From the NCBI GenBank assembly GCA_032158295.1, contig CM063249.1, positions 12,032,139 through 12,096,138 on the forward strand: 64,000 nucleotides of DNA. Reading direction: 5' to 3'. Made by a program: the position numbers and the translations under genes. Below the pieces are notes generated by a model, which made no database searches, was not told the DNA's origin, and saw nothing but the letters and a program-made list of their open reading frames with translations. Below are positions 22,601 to 34,600 of this stretch, piece by piece. This DNA comes from Pycnopodia helianthoides. Lineage: Eukaryota > Echinodermata > Asteroidea > Forcipulatida > Asteriidae. Numbering within the stretch: the first letter of the stretch is position 1; the number at the start of each line of letters is the position of its first letter.

Positions 22601-25600
22601 CTTTTTTCCATCGCTGCATCTATGATGTGGAATCATCTTCCTCAGAACCGTTTCCTTTAATGTCCATGTTTTTAACTTCTTCTCTAAGAATCTCCTGTAA
22701 GATGCTTTGAGCAATGACTGTTGGATTGGCTCTTTTCAATTGTATAATTGATTGATTGATTGAATGATTGTAATTTGTAATTTGTATTTAACTTTTTCAA
22801 TTTCAAATGAATGATAAATATATTATTGATGCAAAGACAAGTCCGGCATATGTTTTCTCAGGATTTTTCCTGATTTCAGGATATTTTTTTTTCATAATTG
22901 CTGTGAGTCTTCAATTTTCTTAAAAAGGTGAAACAAACTGAACTTGTATATTTTTCAGACATACTTCATGCGATGAAGGCCGTCCTCTCCTACACCACGT
23001 CTGCAAGAAAACCAAGAGCAGCCTCATCGACACGGACTACATGTTGGTAATTCCATTCCTTGTCAATGTGTTATCAACTACACGGCCTGAGCAGCTGGTA
23101 CTGGAGAGCACTCTGTCCTTATTGATAGAGGAGTTTTTGACATTCATGACTAATCGGCCGATATACATGAGAGAATCGTATGTACAGGTAAATAAAAACC
23201 CGGCATGTTTGAACCTCAAAGATTTTGTTCAAAAGTGTAAAGCAATTTCTATCCTCTTTTTTTCAACAAGCACAACATCCAACACACCGATGAAAACTTC
23301 ATTAAATTGAATGATTCTGTTTTAAAGAAAAACAACATTGTATTCAGGCCGCTTTCCACTCTTTTCTTGCTTTTGTGTGCAATAGAAAACAGAAAAATCA
23401 GCGATTATTCATGTCCAAGTTTCTTTGTATTTTAACACTATTAAGTTGCATGTCCGTGTATTTTTGTCTGTGATTTGTGCTCTTTCATATTGGACTTACT
23501 TCGGGGGTGGCAATCAAAAAAGAAATGGTGGTTTGTAGGGTCAAATTTCTTGACTTTGACAGTATTCTAGACAACTTCCTCGAAGGATTGATACTGGCAT
23601 GAATTTTGTAACCAGTTAGCGTTCGTATAGACCATCTCCTATTTGTTTACATTTAACACATTTTTTTCTTCTTTCCAATGGTTACTTTGGGCAGGGATTT
23701 CAGGAGAGTATGGAGGTCTTTGCTGGTCAGATTGTGGGAATACTCCAAGAGAAGGATGAGCCATTAGTGCAGCACATGGAACAAATATTCAAGAGTGAGT
23801 GACCATCCTATCTTGTTATACCTCTGTCTTGAATGCTGTATTTTCATTGGCGTAGAACGATCACATGAGCGGGCAACAAATATCTATGTACCACTCTCCT
23901 CTCTCACGCGCGCGCGCATCGTACAACTTTCTGTGCAGCAAAGGATCGAGATTATCATCGTTTCGAGAGTCCTTCAGATGAGGAAAATATTACTAAGAAT
24001 TCAAGACAGAGGTACATGTATAACAAAACAATTGTTGCCTACTGTGACATGGTCCATGGGTTTGTTTCAGGGGAAAATGGCACCCTCGGCTTTTGCCTCG
24101 GGTGCCATTTGCCCCCTCGGGTGTACAAAACACCATGGACCATGTCACAGCAGGCAACAATTGTATAATGTCAGGGGTTCTCCCCTTGCGCAATCTACCG
24201 CATCAGGCTGATAACCTGCAAATCGCAGATACGCCCAAATTTGTTTGAACTGGAAAAAAAAATCATAATAATTCTGTTCTCTTTTTTCATTTTTAGGTTT
24301 AAGATTAAATTCACAGAAAACATTAAACAAAACCATTTAAATAGCTCCAGATTGCACAGTAAAACTTTTAAAATCAAATATAAACATAAAAAAAAACAAT
24401 TCTGAGGATCATGTTTCAATTCAGTGTGCAGCAACCAAATGTGCTGCACTTTAGAAAAATCCTTGGATCATATCAAACAGACACATAACGTTGCTACCAC
24501 AAAACACTGCCCTCACCCTAAAAAATTGAACATGTAGAACGCTGATCACATCGGTATCAGTGCAAGTCCTCATTGAGGGAACTCATGCGTGCAGCCATCT
24601 TGGCAAATTGCAGCTTTCCCATTGGTCAATCTGGTACATCAGGCCGCGGCATTCGCGAACAGACACCAAGGAAGTTTTAATTTCAGTCGACCCTCAGAAA
24701 TCTGAGAAACGATTTCATGCATGAATGTCTCTCAGATTCAAGTGTTTTATGGTGAAAAATTATACAAACTATAATACTTCGAAGGGAATCCTTTCTCAAA
24801 AATAGTTTATACTACCAACAGCTGCAGTGATTCTTGCCATTAGTGTGTTGGAGTATTTACCAATCTATGACCCACTTTTAATTGTCCACACTATGCAAAG
24901 CTTCAAACACCCCTCAGTTAGTAAACAGTTTGCACTACTTTTGTATCTCTTTTGTTCTTATTCTTTAGTCCCGATTGAACATGAATAAATTTGATTTAAC
25001 TTCCATAGAGCGTTATACTGGTCTCTCCCCCATGGTGCAGGGCATCAAGCCGCTGGTTAGACCAATGATCAGATGTCTCTTTGTTGGTAAGTCAGAAGAA
25101 AGACAAATCTGTCAAATCCCACATTTCAATTTCAATTTCATGATGGATGTTGTTTATTTCACCTTAATGCGTATTTGCAGTTGTGTCTACTGTTTAACAA
25201 AATTGCTTTATGTTCTTGTTCATATTTATATGTTGTATGCTGTGATTTCGGCTGTATGTTGTGATACTATGAATATTGATTAATTTCCTATTTATTGTAT
25301 ATTTGTATTGTAGACAACAAATCATTAATTTGTTATCAAAAAGTGTCGTACTTTACTGTTATTACTACCGTACTATTATTATGAAAGTAAGGCTATTTTA
25401 TAGAGTTGCATAAGGTCAAACAGGTGTTGCTCTGTAATGTGTCCTCATCTTAACCCTCCTACTGTTTGACCATTTAATATCATCCACCATGGCTTTGAGT
25501 GATTGACAAAGCATGCCTGCCTGCAACATGTGCCCCTTGTTGTAAATGCAATGGTTCTGTGCAGGGTCGTGCCACTATACACAACCCGTGCAGTTAATGA

Positions 25601-28600
25601 AGTGTGTGTACAATTTATTTCATTTGTAACTTGGTTTTCCCCAATGATTGATGTATGAATTTTAATTTGATGTGTGTACATTTATTTTATTTTATTTTTT
25701 GATAATTTTCTTGCCTAACTGTGCATTTTAAATTGCTGAAGAGAATAATTTATTTCATTTGTAACTTGTTTTCCCCAAATGATTGATGTATGAATTTTAA
25801 TTTGATGTGTGTACATTTATTTTATTTTCTTTTGTGATAATTTTCTTTCCCAACTGTGCATTTTATATCGCTGAAGAGAACTGTGAGTTCACATTTCAAT
25901 CATATCAGCTTTTTCAAGTTCAAATATTAATTTTTTGCCTGACTTAAATATTCCCTCTTGTTTGAAGGCTATCTAAGTCTGGATGCGGCCATGTTTGTAT
26001 GGGACCAGTACATCATTGGACTGGATAGACCAGACTATGATGTCATACCTAGCATGGCAGCCATTGTGTTAATGCTCCTGAGGAAACATCTGCTGCAGTG
26101 TCAGAGAGTAAGCACAACTAGAATGTTCCTCATTCCGTCAAACATGGAAGTTTAGGGGTCGTCAACAATTTACAAAATTCCGAAGGTTATAGGGAGAATA
26201 CATCTTTTAAGACCACCCATTCCTATTTTTGCATCCCTGTGGAGACATCTTTTGTTCTTTCCTTTGTCCCTGTGGTTAAGAACCTCCCATAGACTTTGTA
26301 CACAAAATTCCTTGTGGAGCAACCCAGTCTTTAGAATTTCCCTTTGGGAGACCCTTTGTTGTCCCGTTTCTGTTTTGTTCTCGGTCTCCATAAGGGAGTG
26401 AAAATGAAATCACCCTTCCCCCAAAGTAGTAGTTGTCCACGTTATTTTTAAATAGACCTTAAGCATTGACGTCATCACGCTGCAATCTTAGCGATAAAAC
26501 GATGACGAAACAATGGAAAGCGCACATCTTGTACGTACAGCGCAGAGGATGAGCAAAGGAGCAATCTTCTTTTGGCCTCTAGCCGAGGGCGCCCTACTCA
26601 AATGACGTCATGTGCATAAGGTCTATTGACTAATATTATTTTCAAAACCTTTACACCAATATGTTATAATCACTGTGCACTTGGTTCTTTCTTGACTACG
26701 GCTGGAAAAAAAATCCACAGTCATAACGGGCGTAATCTAGGATTCAAACCCTTGGCATGACCCCCCGCATTTTTTGAACTGATGTCTCAACCACTTGGCC
26801 ACTGAGCTTGGCCAGCGTCAAGAGGTCAGTCTGAATCTTGTAATTAGCAAACAATTAAATACATATAATAATTGCATTGGGTAAAAAGAAGATTATTTGT
26901 ATTGGTTGTGTGATAAGCACTGTATTATACTCGGTGGATTCCGAACCCCGCGGAGTCATAGCTAGTAATTATCAACATTTATTTTTGTGCATGGCAGTAC
27001 TATAAATAATATAATGTTCATAGTAAAACTTCTCTCCCCCCCCCCCAGTTGCCTACTAGATTTGTCAGTATTTTGTTTTTCATCTTAGACCGGAAATCCA
27101 TGTGTCCGTCATGCGCTGTGGGTTATGCATAGTGCGCAATCCTGTAAAGTGAACATTTTGTGTGTTTTCATTTATGCACTACGCAGTACACACAATGCGT
27201 GACAGCTACATGGAATCCGACCATAGTGTTTTCTTTTTTGATTCTAGTGATGGAATATCGAAAAATTGTATACAACCATTGGCTTTTAAAGTAAAGAGTC
27301 TCTGACTGTGTTTCGATAAAGATCAACTTTGTTTTTTTTTGTGTTTGATCACAGTTACCTGAGATGGAAAATGCACTGAAAAGAAATGCCAACAAACTGA
27401 ACAAAGACCAACTTATGTATGAGGTAACAAGCAAGATGTCTACCTGAGATTTCTTAAATTATTGCACTCCACTATTATGAGTAAACATTTTACTTGATTT
27501 TCCTTTTTATAGTTCATTTTGAATATATGGCAGGGCCCAATTTCATGGAGCAGCTTGAGCTGAAAATAGCTTAAGCTTAAATAATTATTACTGGTTTATT
27601 CAAATCTGCTCGTCACAGCCGGCAGGCTGAATTAAAATAAGCAGGATACCAGTCATGGATGCTACATGTGACATGGTTTTGGGGCTGGTAACCTTAGTCT
27701 AGTAAGCATAATTTTGTTGTACTTAGCTACTTGGTCTCGATGAAATTAGGCCCTGCTTTTATGTATAAACAAGACCCCTCCCCCTCCCCCAAATCACACA
27801 CAGAGCTGCCATTTTTGGGGGGCTCATATTAGGAATTGACATGGGTTGGAATCAATGCATTTCATACCATGATGTGAACCCCTCCCGCCCCCCCCCCACC
27901 ACTATAGGTTAGTACTGCTATAGACCATATTGAATATGACGTCACCATTCAAAAACCTGCCCTACAGCATGGCGTCTATGAGCGTGTGCGTGTACGTGTT
28001 CGTACGTGTGCCGTAGAAATCAAACCGGGAACGCTGCGTGCTTCATTGATATACGCATTTAGACGCGCATACGGTTTGCCCTACAAGATGGCGACTTTTG
28101 TAGCAACAAAGGGAATACTTAGAAAGGATACTAAGGCCAAGAGCAGGGCAACAGAGGCCACATGGTCTCCTGTGGTCTCCATGTAATTCCAGGCCTGGGC
28201 TTTGTTTACCTGATGTGGGGATTTCTTATTTTTTTGATACTTGCTCAGGGTGCTGTTGAAGAATTGTGTTTGATTGCGTTTTTTGTTGTTTGTATAGATT
28301 GGTGGTCATTTCTACCAGACCCTGTATGGTCTACTCAATACCGGGCAGGATGGAACGCCAGTACTGGATCCAACACAAGGTAAAATTGCCACTCACACAA
28401 GTGTGTAAAACACCTGCAATCGGGGACCTCCTATTGTCCCTCTTTTGTTTGTACTCTAACTTTTTGGCAACAGCTCTCATTGGTTTTATACACGTTTTCC
28501 AACTGGGGACCCTTTCCCCAAACGGGGACCCTATTGTCCTCTTTTGTTATAGGTCCCCAGTTTGAATGTGTATACCTACCCTTCGATACACTGTGCAAGT

Positions 28601-31600
28601 CTGACGCATTTTCCAGTATGGTGGTTTGCGATTTGTTTTCATTGTGGTGTTGTGTACAATGCTGGGAGTCAATAAAATGGGGTTTGGAAATTTGTTTTAG
28701 ACAGAGTGTATGAAATCTGTTTGTAAGACAGACCTGCGTACACCTCATAATATATGCTTCAAGTAAATTGAATTAAATCATGATATTATTAATGGAGATT
28801 TTCACAACTTTTGCACAGCTCACATGCCTGGAATTTCATCTTTGAGAGGGCAAGTCCAATTTCATTTTTGCAAAGGAAACTTACATAGGATAATCTTAAA
28901 GTCTATGGGAAACTTTTCAAGGGGCACCAAGGCCAGGGCAACAGAGGCATGCCTCCGTGTAATTCCTCCGTGTAAGGCCTGAGTTCAACTCTTGCACGTC
29001 ACTCTGAATCTGTGACTACACAATTGTTTTTGCATTCATCAGACAGTCTGTGTATTTTTCTGATTTGAAATGTTTTGACCTTGCCATATTTTTATATTGA
29101 TCATGTTTTGATTTTTCTCGAGCATTGTGCATTTTGTTGTTTGTTTATTAATCGTTGCTCATTGAATTGCATTGATATGTAAATGTATCTCTATCTTTAT
29201 CTGTGAAATTATTTCAGAAATGTTCAAAGTTTGCAAATATATGTGATGGTAATATCTCAATGTCATATCCATGTATTTCTTTGATGTATAGTGCAGGAAT
29301 CATATTCTTCCTACTTTAATCTGTTTCTGTTTTTCCGCCCTCAGAAAAATCTGCAAATTTGTTATTAATAAGCCTGAAAACCCTATTAATAAGTAGGTCA
29401 GCCCTTATACTCGATATGGGCAGATCAAGGGGCTTTTTCAAGGGGCACCAAGGCCAGGGCAAGGCCTCCTTGAGCCTTGTTGTAGTTCCAGGCTGGAGTT
29501 ATCAACTCTGACTCTGTGACTTCACATTTCACTTTGCATTCGTTAGTCTCTGCTTTGATCATGAAGCTTTTAGACTGTCTGTGAATCGGGCAGTCTGTGT
29601 GTGTTTTTCTGATTTGAAATAATGTTGACCTTGCCATATTTTTGTATTGATCATGCTTTGATTGTCGTCGAGCATTGTGCATTTTGTTGTCTGTTTATCA
29701 ACGTTGTTCATTGAATTGCATTGATTTGTAAATGTGTCTCTATCTGGATTGTGAATTTATTAGTCAAATATATGTTTACAAATATATGTAATGGTAATGT
29801 TTCAATGTCATATCTATGTATTTCTATTAGTTTAGTAGAAGAAATATATTCTTCCTACTTTAATGTGCTTTCTTTTTTTCCCCCTCAGAAATATCATCAA
29901 ACTTGTAATTAGAGTAATTAACCTGAGAAACCTATATGAATATGTAGTCAGCCCTTGTATTCAATACAATTTTCCTACTTCTTTCCCAAGCTCCAAATAC
30001 CATGTCAATATAACATTTTAACTTATTTGAAAATGCTTATTTTACTTTATAATTGATTTTAGCAATATTATTATGTTTTCTCTTCTTTTAAAAAGATACT
30101 ATCTTATGGGATAAATTATTATAATTTATTGATTAGCTATTTGCCCACTTTTATTTTTAATTGACACATTTTATCTTTCAACTTTTTTATTGATGTAGCT
30201 TTTAAATTTCACTGTAAAAAAATTGTGAAGATCTTTAAATTGTTTATAAATGTTGTATTTGACTTTAGTTGCAATGCCGTGGGCATACTGGCACAAGGAG
30301 ATGTTGCCTCAAAGAATAAGTAAGGCAAAAGACAGACGACAGGAGAGAGAAGACAGGGAACAAGACCGAGACAAGGAAAGCAAAAGTGAGCTTTATGCAA
30401 CCTTGTTTCCCAGCTTGCCTTGCTCGCTCACAACCCTCAAGAGTTGGCTAATTTGCATGTGCAAAAATGTATGGCACAATTGGTGGATCTACTCACGCAC
30501 GCGGGCTCAAGGATCGTAACCTGCAAAAGACTGGGAACAAGTCATAAAACAACTGGTGTCCCTCCCCCCTGAGTCTTTCTTGATCTTTGTGGCATGTTTA
30601 AAGGAACATTACAGAATTGGTTTTTGCTCACAAAACAGTTGCTGGCAGTGTAAGCACTTTATGTAATCCACCATATACATAAAATGACAAACCTGTAGAA
30701 GTTTGAGATCGATCGGCCATCTGGGTCGCGAAAAAATAGTGAAAAAGCGATTACACATTTGCATGAAATCATATAGATTAAACAAATGAATAAAACGCTC
30801 ACTGAGCGATAAACTCCAATCGGAAAATTAGTTTATTCATTTCTCATCAAATATGGCATTTCAGACAGAAATATTTCAAGGGGTGTTTTCTACTTTCATC
30901 ATCATTAGTCCGTGTAAGTTTTATGTAAATCTGTGATCAAAAGTATATTTTACAAGTTTTTTTCTTACCAATTCTGTAATGTTCCTTTAACTGTATCAGT
31001 GTAAAACATGACCCATGGAACTGGGATCGTGTTGAAATGCTTGCTTTTTGGCACGCGCGTACTAAAGTGCTCTAAATTTTTCAACAAGCTCGTGCATACA
31101 GCAGTCACTTTCAGGAGCCGGTCAGTGTTTGTCAGTGCTTCCCTCCCAGAGGTTGGGAAAAAGGGCTGAGTGTCTTGATGATTTTGTTTAGCAAATCAAA
31201 TTTATTATTTTGTAATCTCTCAATCTGTTGAATTGATGAACTGGGGCCCAATGATTGAAGACAGATATGAACAACCCAGTGATTGATACACTTTTTATCA
31301 TCTTCGTCCTAACTAGGTTGAAAGACAAAGAACAAGACCAAATGAAGGAGAAGTTCAAGGAAGAGGATAAAGCTAATATCAAGAAGGTTGAGCAGGAAGC
31401 TCAGAAAGAGCAGGAGAAACTTCAGAGTCTCTTGGACCAGGTAATGGAAAATAGGGATTGGAGGGCGGGGGCGGGGACTTCAGACCTAAACTGACAAAAC
31501 AAATTTTGTATATTACAATTTCTGAAGCTTGGCTTTCAGGTTGGCCTGGGCCCAATTTCATAGAGCTGCTAAGCACAACAATTTGCTTAGCATGAAATTT

Positions 31601-34600
31601 CTTCATTGATAAAAACAGGATTACCAACCAAATTTCCACAGGATTTTCAGGATAAGCAAACAACAGCTGAATACCAGTAACGAGCAATATGCAACACATG
31701 GAAATTTGGTTGGTAACCCTGTTTTTATCGAGGAAGAAATTTCATGCTAAGCAAATTGTTGTGCTTAGCAGCTCTATGAAATTGGGCCCTGGAGGGTTTC
31801 TGCCTTACCTCTCACCTTTGCTTGAATCCCGCTTTGGGCTCGGAGCCTTGCTTGTGGATTGGGTTTTTCGGTCCCTACCGGATTGAATAAATTTCCTTAG
31901 TTGAGGTTTTCCTTCCAGATCTAAAACTGAGATGTCTTTAACATCTTTTCTTCACTGGTATCTTCAGGACTTTGGGTTACAACTCAGTGGCAAGGCTCTC
32001 TCGGGGGGGTTCCTTGTTTTCATAATACCAGAAAGATGTAATAACAATACTACCCATAATAATTATGAATGATTTCTCATCAGTCAATAAATATCGATTG
32101 TTTTACCACATGCAATTTGTATGAAGTTGTAGTTTTCTTGTTACTTTACTGGGGGAAAAAAAAAAAATCTTGTTGAATTTTTATTGTTTATGTCTGAAAA
32201 TATTCTTTACTTTATTTATTCTCCTGCAGGAAAACAAAATGCGATTAGAGTCCGAGAGGTTGGCCCAAGAAGAAATACAGCAACTGAAGCAACAACTCAA
32301 AAAGCTTCAGCATGTAAGTCAACAACTAGGTTTTGCCCTGTAACCCAAACTAATTGTCGGTCGAGTGTCTTGCTCAGGGACCCAAGTGCTGCCACCACGA
32401 TATGAGAACCCACACTGTGTCTACACCAGAACCATGGGCGTATGGTGGGACTCCTTGGTTAAGGGGGCAGAGGGGTATAGGGGACTCCTTGGTTAAGGGG
32501 GGGGGGCAGAGGGGTATAGGGGACTCCTTGGTTAAGGGGGGGGGGCAGAGGGGTATAGGGGACTCCTTGGTTAAGGGGGGCAGAGGGGTAGTGGGGGACT
32601 CCTTGGTTAAGGGGGCAGAGGGGTAGTGGGTGACTGCTTGGTTAAGGGGGACAGAGGGGTGTGGGGGACTGCTTGGTTAAGGGGGGCAGAGGGGTAGTGG
32701 GGGACTCCTTGGTTAAAGGGGCAGAGGGGTATGGGGGACTCCTTGGTTAAAGGGGGCAGAGGGGTAGTGGGGGACTCCTTGGTTAAGGGGGCAGAGGGGT
32801 GTGGGTGACTGCTTGGTTAAGGGGGACAGAGGGGTGTGGGGGACTGCTTGGTTAAGGGGGTAGTGGGGGATCCTTGGTTAAGGGGGGCAGAGGGGTAGTG
32901 GGGGACTCCTTGGTTAAAGGGGGCAGAGGGGTAGTGGGGGACTGCTTGGTTAAGGGGGTAGTGGGGGCTCCTTGGTTAAGGGGGGCAGAGGAGTATGGGA
33001 GACTCCTTGGTTAAGGGGGCAGAGGGGTGTGGTGACTGCTTGGTTAAGGGGGTAGTGTGGGGCTCCTTGGTTAAGGGGGGCAGAGGGGTGTGGGGGACTG
33101 CTTGGTTAAGGGGGTAGTGGGGGGCTCCTTGGTTAAGGGGGGCAGAGGGGTATGGGAGACTCCTTTGTTAAAGGGGGCAGAGGGGTGTGGGGGACTGCTT
33201 GGTTAAGGGGGGCAGAGGGGTAGTGGGGGACTCCTTGGTTAAGGGGGCAGAGGGGTGTGGGGGACTCCTTGGTTAAGGGGGCAGAGGGGTGTGGGGGACT
33301 GCTTGGTTAAGGGGGGCAGAGGGGTATGGGAGACTCCTTTGTTAAAGGGGGCAGAGGGGTTTAGGGGACTCCTTGGTTAAGGGGTGCAGAGGGGTGTGGG
33401 GGACTCCTTGGTTAAGGGGGCAGAGGGGTGTGGGGGACTGCTTGGTTAAGGGGGTAGTGGGGGCTCCTTGGTTAAGGGGGGCAGAGGGGTGTGGGGGACT
33501 GCTTGGTTAAGGGGTAGTGGGGGGCTCCTTGGTTAAGGGGGGGGCAGAGGGGTAGTGGGGGACTCCTTGTTAAGGGGGGCAGAGGGGTAGTGGGGACTGC
33601 TTGGTTAAGGGGGGAGAGGTTGGGGGCTCCTTGGTTAAGGGGGCAGAGGGTATGGGGACTCCTTGGTTAAGGGGGCAGAGGGTTGTGGGGACTGCTTGGT
33701 TAAGGGGGAAGGGTGGGGCTCCTTGGTTAAGGGGGCAGAGGGGTTGTTGGGGGAGGGGACTGCTTGGTTAAGGGGTAGGGGGGGCTCCTTGGTTAAGGGG
33801 GGCAGAGGGTATGGGAGACTCCTTGTTAAAGGGGGCAGAGGGGTGTGGGGGACTGCTTGGTTAAGGGGGGCAGAGGGGTAGTGGGGACTCCTTGGTTAAG
33901 GGGGCAGAGGGGTTGGGAGACTCCTTGGTTAAGGGGGCAGAGGGGTTAGGGGACTGCTTGGTTAAGGGGGGCAGAGGGGTATGGGGACTCCTTTGTTAAA
34001 GGGGGCAGAGGGGTTTAGGGGACTCCTTGGTTAAGGGGGCAGAGGGGTGTGGGGGACTCCTTGGTTAAGGGGGGCAGAGGGGTAGTGGGGACTCCTTGGT
34101 TAAAGGGGGCAGAGGGGTGTGGGACTGCTTGGTTAAGGGGGCAGAGGGGTAGTGGGGACTCCTTGGTTAAGGGGGGCAGAGGGGTGTGGGGGACTGCTTG
34201 GTTAAGGGGGCAGAGGGGTGTGGGGACTGCTTGGTTAAGGGGGGCAGAGGGGTGTGGGGGACTGCTTGGTTAAGGGGGGCAGAGGGGTGTGGGGGACTGC
34301 TTGGTTAAGGGGGGCAGAGGGGTGTGGGGGACTGCTTGGTTAAGGGGGGCAGAGGGGTTGGGGACTCTTGGTTAAGGGGGGCAGAGGGGTGTGGGGGACT
34401 GCCTTGGTTAAGGGGGCAGAGGGTGGGGGACTGCTTGGTTAAGGGGGCAGAGGTGTGGGGACTGCTTGGTTAAAGGGGGAAGAGGAGTTGATTTGCCTGA
34501 ATTTCCATACTGATAAAAACACGAGTACTCATTTCTAATACCGGTTAAAAAAGAATTTTGCTTTCTCTGTCCAATTTGTGGACAGTACCAGTTTTCATGG

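Noticed and set aside
24969..25008. Upstream acceptor for TBC exon 7 (TTCTTTAG at 24968)
   Set aside because: It has a good pyrimidine tract, but in the phase set by exon 6 it meets a stop within seven codons; the acceptor at 25008 keeps the frame.
33663..34273. Open frames encoding Gly/Leu/Val-rich repeats (SLVKG, WLRG)
   Set aside because: They are read-through of the G-rich minisatellite, with changing frames between units and no splice support.
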